64,000 nt of DNA. Source: Agromyces intestinalis. GTDB taxonomy: Bacteria; Actinomycetota; Actinomycetes; Actinomycetales; Microbacteriaceae. This document shows, piece by piece, positions 26,087-34,300 of the stretch; position 1 is the stretch's first letter; every line of letters starts with the position of its first letter. The stretch covers positions 1,550,001-1,614,000 of the forward strand of contig NZ_CP043505.1 in NCBI RefSeq assembly GCF_008365295.1. The letters run 5' to 3'. The notes beneath the pieces were generated by a model, which saw only the letters and a list, made by a program, of their open reading frames with translations, did no database searches and was not told the origin of the DNA. A program made the translations under genes and the position numbers.

Positions 26087-26956
26087 TCACACCTGGGGTG
26101 CCGCCGGAAGCCCGAAGAACTCCTCGAGGGTGGTGGAGCCCGTGTTGTGCATCTCGGTCGCGAGGTCGACGCCGATGTACCGGTAGTGCCAGGCCTCGTG
26201 GGGGTAGCCGGTGATGTCGACCTTGTCGGCGGGGTACCGCAGCAGGAACCCGAACCGGTAGGCGTTGTCGCGCAGCCACTGCCCCTCGGGGCTGTCCTCC
26301 ATGCATTCGAACGTGCAGCCCCGCTCGGTGCCGATGTCGATGCCGAGACCCGTCTGGTGCTCGCTGCGACCCGGCGGCGCGGTGGTGGGATCGCTGCCGT
26401 CGCCGTACAGGTCGACCTGGGTCGAGTAGCTGCGGTACGCGCTATTGGAGGCGAGGAAGAAGCCGGCCTCGTCGGCCGCGGCCTGGAACATCGCGACCAC
26501 GGCATCGGATGCCTCCTGCCGGAGTTCGGGCTCCCAGCTGTGGGCCACCGGCACCGGGACCAGGTCGGGCGGGACGAAGTCTTCGGGGTTGAGCGGTCGG
26601 TCGCGGTTGACGACCACCCAGATGCTCATCGGGTCGTCGAGCGAGCGGGCCGCCTTGTCGAACCCGACCGGCGCCGCCGCCGGAGGCGCGCTCGGCTCGG
26701 GGCGCGCCGCCTCGGTCGGCTCGTCGCTCGGCTCCGCGTTCGGGGTGGTGCTCGGGCTGCTGCGGGGGGTGCTGCTCGGCTCGCCGGCGTCGGCGGTGCT
26801 CGGAGTCGAACTCGTCGGCGCCGCGCCGGCCTGGGCACCTGTCACCCCACCGACCACGACGGCGGCGATGCCCACGAGCAGCGCGGTGAGCGCGAGCGCG
26901 ACCGTCATGCGCCGTCGCTGCACGGGCTCGCTCAACGTGTCGTGGGGATCGGGCAT
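26087..26956 (-). CDS. Membrane-anchored D,D-carboxypeptidase, VanY-like (peptidase M15B)
   Basis: 289 residues. One N-terminal helix (about residues 18-40) anchors it outside the membrane, followed by a low-complexity Ser/Thr/Pro linker (residues 45-95). The M15 zinc-peptidase core carries the HxxGxxxD motif in SEHQTGLGIDIGTERG and ExWH in PHEAWHYRYIGVDL, giving His, Asp, Glu and His for zinc and catalysis. It would trim the terminal D-Ala from peptidoglycan stems. Start ATG 26956 has TACACT 6 nt upstream, so a leaderless mRNA is predicted. No van regulatory or ligase genes are nearby, so housekeeping wall remodelling is more likely than glycopeptide resistance. Confidence 0.93.
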   Translation of the reverse strand: MPDPHDTLSEPVQRRRMTVALALTALLVGIAAVVVGGVTGAQAGAAPTSSTPSTADAGEPSSTPRSSPSTTPNAEPSDEPTEAARPEPSAPPAAAPVGFDKAARSLDDPMSIWVVVNRDRPLNPEDFVPPDLVPVPVAHSWEPELRQEASDAVVAMFQAAADEAGFFLASNSAYRSYSTQVDLYGDGSDPTTAPPGRSEHQTGLGIDIGTERGCTFECMEDSPEGQWLRDNAYRFGFLLRYPADKVDITGYPHEAWHYRYIGVDLATEMHNTGSTTLEEFFGLPAAPQV

Positions 26957-27004
26957 GTGCCGAGTGTAATCGCGGCTCCTTCGAGCGAGCCGATCGTCCC
27001 AATC

Positions 27005-27048
27005 GTGAGAGCGCTCTCTTGACAGCGTCCCCAATGACGTGCCAAAGT
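27005..27048 (+). promoter_or_regulatory. ceb operon promoter with first CebR-type operator
   Basis: TTGACA (27019-27024), an 18-nt spacer and CAAAGT (27043-27048) form a plausible promoter. The perfect 12-bp palindrome GAGAGCGCTCTC (27007-27018) ends immediately before the -35 box. With the two downstream palindromes this makes three operator candidates in 96 bp. Confidence 0.75.
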
Positions 27049-27060
27049 CTCTCCCGACAG

Positions 27061-27078
27061 TGTGAGAGCGCTCTCACA
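27061..27078 (+). promoter_or_regulatory. CebR-type operator 2
   Basis: Perfect 18-bp palindrome TGTGAGAGCGCTCTCACA just downstream of the predicted transcription start. Its core matches the 41833-41850 site before the cellulase gene, and is close to the TGGGAGCGCTCCCA consensus known for Streptomyces CebR. Confidence 0.88.
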
Positions 27079-27084
27079 TGTCGC

Positions 27085-27100
27085 TGGGAGAGCGCTCCCA
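27085..27100 (+). promoter_or_regulatory. CebR-type operator 3
   Basis: TGGGAGAGCGCTCCCA is the CebR consensus with an AG insertion in one half-site. It lies about 45 nt before the cebE start codon, in the 5' leader, where a bound repressor would block elongation. Confidence 0.75.
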
Positions 27101-27145
27101 CAGCACCGCACCGAATCCATCACACACACGCACAAAGGAGTGACC

Positions 27146-28453
27146 GTGAAGCTCTCACGACGCACCCGGGCTGTCGCCGCCGTCGCCGGCGCGGCATCCA
27201 TCGCCCTCCTTGCGACCGCCTGCTCCAACGGGGGCGGCGGCGAGGGCGGTGGTGAGGGTGAGGAAGTGACCCTCACCATCACCACGTTCGGCACCTTCGG
27301 GTACGACGACCTGTACAAGGAGTACGAGGCCGCCAACCCCGGGGTGAAGATCGAGGCGACCAACATCGACACCGGCGGCAACGCCCGCACCGACGCGTTC
27401 ACGAAGATCGCCGCGGGCTCAGGCCTCAGCGACATCGTCGCGATCGAGGAGGGCTGGCTCGGCGCCATCATGGAGGTCTCCGACCAGTTCGTCGACCTGC
27501 GCGACTTCGGCATCGAGGACCGCAAGGCCGATTGGGTCGACTGGAAGTACGAGCAGGCGACCGACCCCGACGGCCGGGTCATCGGCTACGGCACCGACAT
27601 CGGCCCCACCGGCATCTGCTATAACGGCAAGCTGTTCGAAGCCGCCGGCCTGCCGAGCGACCGCGAAGAGGTCGCCACCCTCCTCGAGGGCGACTGGGCG
27701 CACTACTTCGACATCGGCCGCCAGTACCAGCAGGCGACCGGCAAGGCCTGGTACGACCACTCCGGCTTCGTCTGGAACTCGATCGTCAACCAGCTCCCCG
27801 AGGGGTACTACACCTCCGACGGCGAACTGAACGTCGAAGACAACGCCGAGCTCAAGGAGAACTTCGACCTGCTGGGCTCGGCCATCGGCGACGGCCTCTC
27901 GGCCGCGCAGTCGGCCTGGGACTGGAACGGCGGCAAGTCGTTCGTCGACGGCACCTTCGCGACCTTCGTCTGCCCCGGCTGGATGCTCGGCGTCGTGCAG
28001 GGCAACACCGAGGCCGGCGGCGGCGACGCCACCACCGGCTGGGACTTCGCCGACGTGTTCCCCGGCGGAGCCGGCAACTGGGGCGGCGCGTTCCTCTCGG
28101 TTCCCGAGACCAGCGCTCACAAGGAGGCCGCGGCGGCCCTCGCCGACTGGCTGACCCAGCCCGAGCAGCAGGTGAAGCAGTTCGAGGCTGCCGGCACCTT
28201 CCCGTCGACCGTCAAGGCACAGGAGGAGCTCGCGGCGAACCCCACGCCCAACGAGTTCTTCAACGACGCCCCCGTCGGCCAGATCCTCGCGGGTCGCGCC
28301 GAAGGCGTCGTCGCTCAGTTCAAGGGTCCGGATGACTCGGTCATCCAGGAGAACGTGTTCGGTCCGCCGCTCTCGGCGCTCGACCGCGGCGAGGTCGACA
28401 CGGCCACGGCGTGGGACCAGGCCATCGAGCTGCTCCACGAGCTCGTCGACTGA
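27146..28453 (+). CDS. cebE: Cellobiose/cello-oligosaccharide-binding lipoprotein
   Basis: 435-residue family 1 solute-binding protein. GTG 27146 follows AAAGGAG by 5 nt. The signal peptide MKLSRRTRAVAAVAG ends in ATAC, giving lipidated Cys26, followed by a Gly/Glu linker. The mature protein has VTLTITTFGTFGYDDL in the N-lobe and the aromatic ligand-pocket stretch SAAQSAWDWNGGKSF. It is the first gene of cebEFG-GH1-cebR, with three CebR-type operators upstream. By analogy with Streptomyces CebE it captures cellobiose and cellotriose released by cellulases, such as the GH6 enzyme at 40191. A stem-loop follows its stop. Confidence 0.92.
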   Translation: MKLSRRTRAVAAVAGAASIALLATACSNGGGGEGGGEGEEVTLTITTFGTFGYDDLYKEYEAANPGVKIEATNIDTGGNARTDAFTKIAAGSGLSDIVAIEEGWLGAIMEVSDQFVDLRDFGIEDRKADWVDWKYEQATDPDGRVIGYGTDIGPTGICYNGKLFEAAGLPSDREEVATLLEGDWAHYFDIGRQYQQATGKAWYDHSGFVWNSIVNQLPEGYYTSDGELNVEDNAELKENFDLLGSAIGDGLSAAQSAWDWNGGKSFVDGTFATFVCPGWMLGVVQGNTEAGGGDATTGWDFADVFPGGAGNWGGAFLSVPETSAHKEAAAALADWLTQPEQQVKQFEAAGTFPSTVKAQEELAANPTPNEFFNDAPVGQILAGRAEGVVAQFKGPDDSVIQENVFGPPLSALDRGEVDTATAWDQAIELLHELVD

Positions 28454-28471
28454 TCACACCCCCTGCTCGCT

Positions 28472-28503
28472 GGTCGAGTAGCGTCGACAGGCGCTACTCG
28501 ACC
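28472..28503 (+). promoter_or_regulatory. Intercistronic stem-loop between cebE and cebF
   Basis: Perfect 12-bp arms GGTCGAGTAGCG and CGCTACTCGACC around an 8-nt loop, 18 nt after the cebE stop. There is no T-run. It probably protects the cebE mRNA or partly terminates transcription so that binding protein exceeds permease. GGTCGAGTAGC-type palindromes are, from memory, frequent between actinobacterial genes, so it may also be a dispersed repeat. Confidence 0.65.
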
Positions 28504-28544
28504 GGCGATCCATCCGCACCCGATCTCCAGCTGAACGGCCCGAC

Positions 28545-29585
28545 ATGACCACCACGCTCCAGACGCCGGCCGACGCACCGCCGGCCGACCGACGCCGCCG
28601 CCGCTCCCAGCCGAAGCCCTCCTTCCGGCACCGGTTGTCGAGGTTCGACGTCAAGGCCTCCCCGTACTTCTACGTCTCGCCGTTCTTCATCCTCTTCGCG
28701 CTCGTCGGGCTGTTCCCGCTCGGCTACACCTTCGTCGTCTCACTGCACGAGTGGGACCTCTTGAAGGGCCAGGGGCCGTTCGTCGGGTTCGACAACTTCG
28801 TCGAGATCCTCGGCGACCGCATGTTCTGGAACTCGATCTTCAACACCGTCAGCATTTTCCTGCTGTCGGCGATCCCCCAGCTCGTCGTGGCGATCGTCGT
28901 CGCCTACCTGCTCGACCAGGGCCTTCGCGCTCCCACCATCTGGCGCATGGGCGTGCTGCTGCCGTTCGTCGTCACCCCGGTGGCCGTCGCACTGATCTTC
29001 TCGAGCGTCTTCAACGAGGCCGACGGCCTGGCGAACAACCTGCTCAACCTCTTCGGCATCCCCGACCAGCAGTGGAAGCACGACACCTTCCTCAGCCACC
29101 TCGCGATCGCGACGATGGTGAACTTCCGCTGGACGGGGTACAACGCCCTCATCCTGCTGGCGGCCATGCAGGCCGTGCCGCGCGACCTCTACGAGTCGGC
29201 GGCGATCGACGGCGCCGGCAGCGCCCGCCGCTTCTTCTCGATCACGATCCCCACGATCCGTCCGACCCTGATCTTCGTGATCATCACGGCCACCATCGGC
29301 GGCCTGCAGATCTTCGCCGAGCCGCGGCTGTTCGACGTGTCGACCGCGGGCGGCATCGGCGGCAGCGACCGGCAGTTCCAGACCACCGTGCTGTTCATGT
29401 GGGAGCTCGCCTTCTTCCGCCGCGACTTCGGCGAGGCGGCAGCGGTCGCCTGGCTGCTGTTCCTCCTGATCGTCGGGTTCGGGTTGATCAACTTCCTCAT
29501 CTCGCGCCGCATCGCCACGGGGGATGCCTCGAAGCAGAGGAACCGACGAACCCGCCGCGCCGCCGCCCGAGGAGCCGAACGATGA
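28545..29585 (+). CDS. cebF: Cellobiose ABC transporter permease
   Basis: 346 residues. A basic cytoplasmic tail of about 40 residues precedes six membrane helices. The ATPase-contacting EAA loop is YESAAIDGAGSARRFFSITI (about residues 222-241). It begins MTTTLQTPADAPPADR with no strong ribosome site. Its stop overlaps the next gene's ATG as ATGA. It pairs with CebG. No ATPase is encoded here; actinobacterial CebEFG uses the shared MsiK ATPase encoded elsewhere. Confidence 0.9.
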   Translation: MTTTLQTPADAPPADRRRRRSQPKPSFRHRLSRFDVKASPYFYVSPFFILFALVGLFPLGYTFVVSLHEWDLLKGQGPFVGFDNFVEILGDRMFWNSIFNTVSIFLLSAIPQLVVAIVVAYLLDQGLRAPTIWRMGVLLPFVVTPVAVALIFSSVFNEADGLANNLLNLFGIPDQQWKHDTFLSHLAIATMVNFRWTGYNALILLAAMQAVPRDLYESAAIDGAGSARRFFSITIPTIRPTLIFVIITATIGGLQIFAEPRLFDVSTAGGIGGSDRQFQTTVLFMWELAFFRRDFGEAAAVAWLLFLLIVGFGLINFLISRRIATGDASKQRNRRTRRAAARGAER

Positions 29586-30541
29586 GCACCGCGATCCCCG
29601 ACCCCATCCCCGCCGTGCAGGTCGACGTCGTCGCCCCCGACACGGCCGCTCATCCCGATGTCGTCGGCCGCGGCGGCCGCGGTTCCGGGCGCCCGCGCCG
29701 CGGTCGCGGCAGCGGTCTCGCCGGCATCGGCAGCCGCCCCGGCTTCCTCACCTACGGGCTGCTGACTGCCTTCCTCATCGGCAGCGCCTACCCGCTGTGG
29801 TGGTCGTTCGTCGTCGGCAGCGGCACGAACGCGACCCGAGGCGAGACGCTCCCCCTCATTCCCGGCGGCAACTTCGCCGCGAACGCGCAGCGAGTGTTCG
29901 ACGCCATCCCGTTCTGGCTGGCGCTGTGGAACTCGGTGCTCATCTCGTCGATCATCACGATCTCGGTCGTCACGTTCTCGACGCTCGCCGGCTACGCGTT
30001 CGCGAAACTCCGCTTCCGCGGCCGCGACGGGCTCATGGTGTTCGTGGTGGCGACCCTCGCGATCCCGACCCAGCTCGGCATCATCCCCCTCTTCATGGTG
30101 ATGAAGGAGCTCGGCTGGACGGGCACGATCGGTGCGGTCATCGTGCCGATGCTGGTCACCGCGTTCGGCGTGTTCTTCATGCGCCAGTACCTCGTCGACG
30201 TCATCCCCGACGAACTCATTGAGGCGGCCCGCGTCGACGGCGCGAACCAGTTCCGCACCTTCCTCACGGTGGGCCTGCCGGCGGCGCGGCCGGCGATGGC
30301 GATCCTCGGCCTGTTCACGTTCATGACGGCCTGGACCGACTACCTCTGGCCGCTCATCGTGCTGAGCCCGTCGAACCCGACCCTGCAGACGGCGCTCAGC
30401 CAGCTGCAGTCGGGCTACTACATCGACTACTCGGTCGTGCTCACGGGCGCGGTCATGGCGACCATCCCGCTGCTCATCCTGTTCGTCATCGCGGGCAAGC
30501 AGCTCATCTCGGGAATCATGGCAGGAGCAGTGAAGGGTTGA
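29582..30541 (+). CDS. cebG: Cellobiose ABC transporter permease
   Basis: 319 residues, start ATG 29582 coupled to the cebF stop. The first ~55 residues are hydrophilic and Gly/Arg-rich (GRGGRGSGRPRRGRGSGLAG), longer than in most homologues. Six membrane helices follow, with EAA loop IEAARVDGANQFRTFLTVGL and the class-typical ending IMAGAVKG. The stop codon overlaps the TTG start of the GH1 gene. It completes the channel of the cellobiose importer. Confidence 0.92.
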   Translation: MSTAIPDPIPAVQVDVVAPDTAAHPDVVGRGGRGSGRPRRGRGSGLAGIGSRPGFLTYGLLTAFLIGSAYPLWWSFVVGSGTNATRGETLPLIPGGNFAANAQRVFDAIPFWLALWNSVLISSIITISVVTFSTLAGYAFAKLRFRGRDGLMVFVVATLAIPTQLGIIPLFMVMKELGWTGTIGAVIVPMLVTAFGVFFMRQYLVDVIPDELIEAARVDGANQFRTFLTVGLPAARPAMAILGLFTFMTAWTDYLWPLIVLSPSNPTLQTALSQLQSGYYIDYSVVLTGAVMATIPLLILFVIAGKQLISGIMAGAVKG

Positions 30542-32022
30542 CCTCGACAATGCGTTTCCCCAAGGGCTTCATCTGGGGCTCCGCGACCGCGGCGGCCCAG
30601 ATCGAGGGCGCCGCCCACGAGGGCGGGAAGGAAGACTCGATCTGGGACGCGTACGCGCGCGTGCCGAACGCGATCGCGGGCGGCGACACCCCCGAACGGG
30701 CCGTCGACCACTACCATCGCTACCCCGAGGACGTCGCGCTCATGCAGCGCCTCGGCCTCGACTCGTACCGGTTCTCGACCTCGTGGGCGCGCGTGGTCCC
30801 CGGTGGACGCACGGTCAACCCGAAGGGCCTCGACTTCTACTCACGGCTCGTCGACGAACTGCTCGAGCAGGGCGTGCTGCCCTGGCTCACGCTCTACCAC
30901 TGGGACCTGCCGCAGGCCCTGCAGGAGCGCGGCGGATGGGCGAACCGCGACACCGCGTACCGATTCGCCGACTACGCCGAGGCCGTCTACGGCGCGCTCG
31001 GCGACCGTGTCTCGCACTGGACCACGTTCAACGAACCGCTCTGCTCGTCGCTCATCGCCTACATCGGCGGCGAGCACGCGCCCGGACTCAACGACCCGGT
31101 CGCGGGCCTCGCCGCAGTGCACCACCAGCACCTCGCGCACGGTCTCGCGGTCAGGCGGCTTCGCGAGCTCGCCACGGCTTCTTCGACGGATGACTCGCAG
31201 CGCGACATCCGGCTGGGCATCACGCTCAACCTCACGAACGCGGTGCCGAACCATCCGGCCGATCCTGTCGACCTCGAAGCCGCACGCCGCATCGACGCCC
31301 TCTGGAACCGCATGTTCCTGGAGCCGCTGCTGCTCGGGGCCTACCCGACCGACCTGCTCGAAGACGTGCGCGAGTTCGGGCTCGCCGACCGGATCCTGCC
31401 CGGCGACCTCGAGGTCATCTCGCAGCCGATCGACTTCCTCGGCGTCAACCACTACCACGACGACAACGTGTCGGGGCATCCGCTTCCCGACGGGGCGCCC
31501 ACCGGGCTGCGCCCGACCGACAAGCCCGGCCGCTCGCCGTTCCCGGGCTCAGAGCACGTGAGCTTCCCGTCGCGTGGACTGCCGCGCACCGCGATGGACT
31601 GGGAGGTCAACCCCGCCGGGCTCGAGGAGCTGCTCGTGCGGCTCGGCCGCGAGTACGACACCCTGCCGCCGCTCTACATCACCGAGAACGGCGCGTCGTA
31701 CGACGACGTGCTGAGCGACGACGGGCACGTGCACGACGTCGAGCGCACCCGGTACATCCTCGACCACGTCGCCGCCGTCGGCCGGGCGATCGAACGCGGC
31801 GCCGACGTGCGCGGCTACTTCGTGTGGTCGCTGCTCGACAACTTCGAGTGGGCGTGGGGGTATGCGAAGCGGTTCGGCATCGTGCACGTCGACTACGACA
31901 CGCTCGTGCGCACCCCGAAGGACAGTGCGCTCGCGTACGCGCAGCTCATCGCCGAGGCGAAGGCCGCGGCGGGGGTCGCTGGCGCTGCGGGCGCAACCGG
32001 CGCTGCGGCTATCGTGGGGTAA
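30538..32022 (+). CDS. GH1 beta-glucosidase
   Basis: 494 residues from TTG 30538, which overlaps the cebG stop as TTGA; ATG 30550 in the same frame is an alternative start. The retaining family 1 enzyme cleaves cellobiose to glucose in the cytoplasm (no signal peptide). Signatures: N-terminal FPKGFIWGSATAAAQIEG, acid/base Glu166 in TTFNEPLCS, nucleophile Glu383 in LYITENGASYDD, and substrate-site WSLLDNFEWAWGY. It corresponds to BglC in the Streptomyces ceb cluster. The last ~20 residues are a low-complexity Ala/Gly tail. Confidence 0.95.
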   Translation: MTSTMRFPKGFIWGSATAAAQIEGAAHEGGKEDSIWDAYARVPNAIAGGDTPERAVDHYHRYPEDVALMQRLGLDSYRFSTSWARVVPGGRTVNPKGLDFYSRLVDELLEQGVLPWLTLYHWDLPQALQERGGWANRDTAYRFADYAEAVYGALGDRVSHWTTFNEPLCSSLIAYIGGEHAPGLNDPVAGLAAVHHQHLAHGLAVRRLRELATASSTDDSQRDIRLGITLNLTNAVPNHPADPVDLEAARRIDALWNRMFLEPLLLGAYPTDLLEDVREFGLADRILPGDLEVISQPIDFLGVNHYHDDNVSGHPLPDGAPTGLRPTDKPGRSPFPGSEHVSFPSRGLPRTAMDWEVNPAGLEELLVRLGREYDTLPPLYITENGASYDDVLSDDGHVHDVERTRYILDHVAAVGRAIERGADVRGYFVWSLLDNFEWAWGYAKRFGIVHVDYDTLVRTPKDSALAYAQLIAEAKAAAGVAGAAGATGAAAIVG

Positions 32023-32046
32023 TCCGGAGCAACGAGAGGGGGCCCG

Positions 32047-33066
32047 ATGGCTGGGATCCCGAGCGCCGGCTCCGCGCCGACGTTGGAGATGGTCGCCGCG
32101 CGCGCGGGCGTGTCGCGTGCGACCGTCTCGCGCGTCGTCAACGGGTCGCCGAAGGTCAGCCCCGACGTGGTCGCCGTTGTGCAAGAGGCGATCGCGGCGC
32201 TGAACTACGTGCCGAATCGCGCCGCCCGCTCGCTCGCGAGCCGGCGCACCCAGGCGATCGCGCTCGTCGTGCCCGAGTCGACGGCGAAGGTGTTCAACGA
32301 CCCGTTCTTCGCGACCCTCGTGCAGGGCATCGGGCTCGCGCTCGCCGACACCGAGTACACGCTGTCGATGCTCATCGAATCCGAGGCGGCGTTCGACAAG
32401 ACCCGGCGCTACCTGCTCGGCGGCAACGTCGACGGCGCCCTCGTGGCGTCGCACCACACCGGCGACCACTCGTACGCGCACGTGAGCCGGTCGCTGCCGG
32501 TGGTGTTCGGCGGGCGCCCGCTCGACCCGAGCGAGCAGGTGAACCACACCGTCGACGTCGACAACGCCCACGGCGCAGAACTCGCCGGCGACCACCTCGT
32601 CGAGCGCGGCCGCCGCCGCATCGCCGCGATCGCCGGCCCCCAGGACATGCCGCCCGGCGTCGACCGGTTGCGCGGCTGGCAACGTTCGCTCGAGCGTGCC
32701 GCCCTCCCCATCGGCCTCGTCGAATACGGCGACTTCAGCCCCGCCTCGGGCGCCGAGGCGATGCGTCGCCTGCTCGCGCGCGAGCCCGAGATCGACGGCG
32801 TGTTCGCTGCGAACGACCAGATGGCGATCGGCGCGTACACCGCGATTCTCGAGACCGGGCGGTCGATCCCGGGCGACGTGGCGGTGGTCGGCTTCGACAA
32901 CGACCAGTACGCGGCGATGGCGGTGCCGCCGCTCACCACCGTGCACCAGCCGTCGCTCGAGATGGGCGAGGTCATGGCACGCACGCTCGTGCGGCTCATC
33001 GCCGGTGACGATGTCCCCGCCACGACGCTGCTGCCGACCCGGCTCGTGGTGCGGCAGTCGAGCTGA
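32047..33066 (+). CDS. cebR: LacI-family repressor of cellobiose utilisation
   Basis: 339 residues. The N-terminal helix-turn-helix and hinge are PTLEMVAARAGVSRATVSRV, then NGSPKVSP and NYVPNRAARSLAS. The C-terminal periplasmic-binding-like sugar sensor includes DGVFAANDQMAIGAYTAI and DVAVVGFDNDQYA. It lies 24 nt after the GH1 stop and is co-transcribed with the operon it probably represses. In Streptomyces cebR is upstream and divergent or tandem, so the order differs here. Expected targets are the palindromes at 27007, 27061, 27085 and, before the cellulase, 41833; expected inducers are cello-oligosaccharides. Confidence 0.9.
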   Translation: MAGIPSAGSAPTLEMVAARAGVSRATVSRVVNGSPKVSPDVVAVVQEAIAALNYVPNRAARSLASRRTQAIALVVPESTAKVFNDPFFATLVQGIGLALADTEYTLSMLIESEAAFDKTRRYLLGGNVDGALVASHHTGDHSYAHVSRSLPVVFGGRPLDPSEQVNHTVDVDNAHGAELAGDHLVERGRRRIAAIAGPQDMPPGVDRLRGWQRSLERAALPIGLVEYGDFSPASGAEAMRRLLAREPEIDGVFAANDQMAIGAYTAILETGRSIPGDVAVVGFDNDQYAAMAVPPLTTVHQPSLEMGEVMARTLVRLIAGDDVPATTLLPTRLVVRQSS

Positions 33067-33099
33067 CGGCGGCACGGTAGCGCGCCGCCGCGCTCTCAG

Positions 33100-33179
33100 C
33101 CCGCTCTGCGCCACGTACGCGCCCTCCGCGCCACCTCGGCTGGCGCAGACCCGGCCGAAGTGGCGCAGCGACGAGCGGG
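33100..33179. repeat. Palindromic intergenic repeat, family 2, copy 3
   Basis: Lies between the convergent cebR and luciferase-like genes. Outer arms CTGCGCCAC / GTGGCGCAG, core CCCTCCGCGCCACCTCGGCT, and flanking CCCGCT/AGCGGG arms extend it to 80 bp. It shares most positions with the copies at 18646 and 18790, over 14 kb away. A bidirectional terminator role fits this site but not necessarily copy 1. Confidence 0.8.
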
Positions 33180-33185
33180 CCCGCG

Positions 33186-34106
33186 TCACCGCACGTGCGG
33201 CACGACCTCGCTCGCGAGGAGCTCGAGCACGTCGAGGTCGTCGAAGTCGAGCACCTGCAGGTAGATCGTCTCGACGCCCAGCCCGGCGAGCACGCCGAGG
33301 CGGTCGACCAACTCCTGCGGGGTGCCGGCGACGCCGGCGCGGCGCAGCTCTTCGGGGTCGCGGCCGATCGCCTCGGCCCGGCGGCGGTACTCGGCCTCGG
33401 TCGCGCCGACCGTCGAGGTGAGCGCGGCCGAGTAGACCATCGACTCGGGCGCACGGCCGGCATCCGACACCGCCGCGCGCACACGCGCGAAGCCCGCCGC
33501 GATCTCGTCGTTCGAGCGGAACGCCACGTTGTACTCGCTCGCGAACCGCGCCGCGATCGCGGGCGTGCGCTTCGGGCCCGCTCCCCCGACGATCACGGGC
33601 AGCGGCTGCTGCACGGGCTTCGGCAGCGCCGGAGCATCCGTCAGTGCGTAGTTCTCGCCCGCGTGCGTGAACGTCTCACCGAGCGGAGTCGACCAGAGTC
33701 CGGTGACCACCTCGAGCTGCTCCTCGAGGATGCCGAACCGCGCCTGCGGGAACCCGAACCCGTACGCCGCGTGTTCGGCCTCGAACCATCCGGTTCCGAG
33801 CCCGAGCTCGATGCGCCCGCCGCTCATCTCGTCGACCTGCGCGACCTGGATCGCGAGCAGCGACGGGTGCCGGAACGTCGCGCTGGACACCAGCGTGCCG
33901 AGCCGGATCGTCGACGTCTCGCGCGCGATCGCGCCGAGCGTGACCCACGAGTCGGTCGGGCCGGGGCGCCCGTCGACGCCCATCGCGAGGAAGTGGTCGC
34001 TGCGGAACCACGCGTCGAACCCGAGTCGCTCGGCGGCCTGGGCCATGCGCACCTGCTGCCCGTAGGTCGCGCCCTGCTGCGGTTCGGTGAAGATCCGGAA
34101 CTTCAT
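33186..34106 (-). CDS. LLM-class (luciferase-like) F420/flavin-dependent oxidoreductase
   Basis: 306 residues beginning MKFRIFTEPQQGATYGQQV. Bacterial-luciferase-like TIM barrel with FDAWFRSDHFLAMGVDGRPG, LGTLVSSATFRHPSLLA, the strongly conserved GRIELGLGTGWFEAEHAAYG, and PLPVIVGGAGPKRTP for the cofactor phosphate. This set is typical of F420-dependent actinobacterial oxidoreductases. Start ATG 34106 is chosen because an upstream extension reads through the palindrome at 34146; AGGACAG lies 2-3 nt before it. Substrate unknown. The gene stands alone, convergent with cebR. Confidence 0.9.
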   Translation of the reverse strand: MKFRIFTEPQQGATYGQQVRMAQAAERLGFDAWFRSDHFLAMGVDGRPGPTDSWVTLGAIARETSTIRLGTLVSSATFRHPSLLAIQVAQVDEMSGGRIELGLGTGWFEAEHAAYGFGFPQARFGILEEQLEVVTGLWSTPLGETFTHAGENYALTDAPALPKPVQQPLPVIVGGAGPKRTPAIAARFASEYNVAFRSNDEIAAGFARVRAAVSDAGRAPESMVYSAALTSTVGATEAEYRRRAEAIGRDPEELRRAGVAGTPQELVDRLGVLAGLGVETIYLQVLDFDDLDVLELLASEVVPHVR

Positions 34107-34145
34107 CTCTGTCCTACTTTCTGTGGTCTGTCCGTGGACGTGCGG

Positions 34146-34215
34146 CCGAGTGTTTCCGTTCGCACCGACCGTGTCCGTTCGTGCGGAACCCCCCGGTGCG
34201 AACGGAAACATTCGG
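34146..34215. repeat. Single intergenic palindrome with three related boxes
   Basis: Arms GTGTTTCCGTTCGCACC (34150-34166) and GGTGCGAACGGAAACAT (34195-34211) are complementary apart from one wobble position; the pairing runs 22 bp in all. A third box, GTGTCCGTTCGTGCGG (34171-34186), is a diverged direct copy of the first. It lies 40 nt upstream of the luciferase-like gene start, after the end of the DNA methyltransferase gene. Confidence 0.8.
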
Positions 34216-34218
34216 CGG

Positions 34219-34300
34219 GATGGGTGGTCAGGGTGGGTGGGTCAGGCGGGTGGGTCAGGTGGGTGGGTCAGGGTGGGTGGGTCAGGTGGGTGCGTCAGGC
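34219..34300. repeat. G-rich short tandem repeat at the end of the methyltransferase gene
   Basis: About eight imperfect units of GGTGGGTCAG / GGGTGGGTCAGG. The array begins right after the 34146-34215 palindrome and spans the methyltransferase stop codon at 34282. Runs of GGG on the plus strand give strong quadruplex potential. Unit number may vary between strains. Confidence 0.75.

Noticed and set aside
26087-26956. VanY-like gene as a vancomycin-resistance cluster
   Set aside because: No vanH, vanA, vanX or two-component regulator genes are nearby; a housekeeping carboxypeptidase is more likely.
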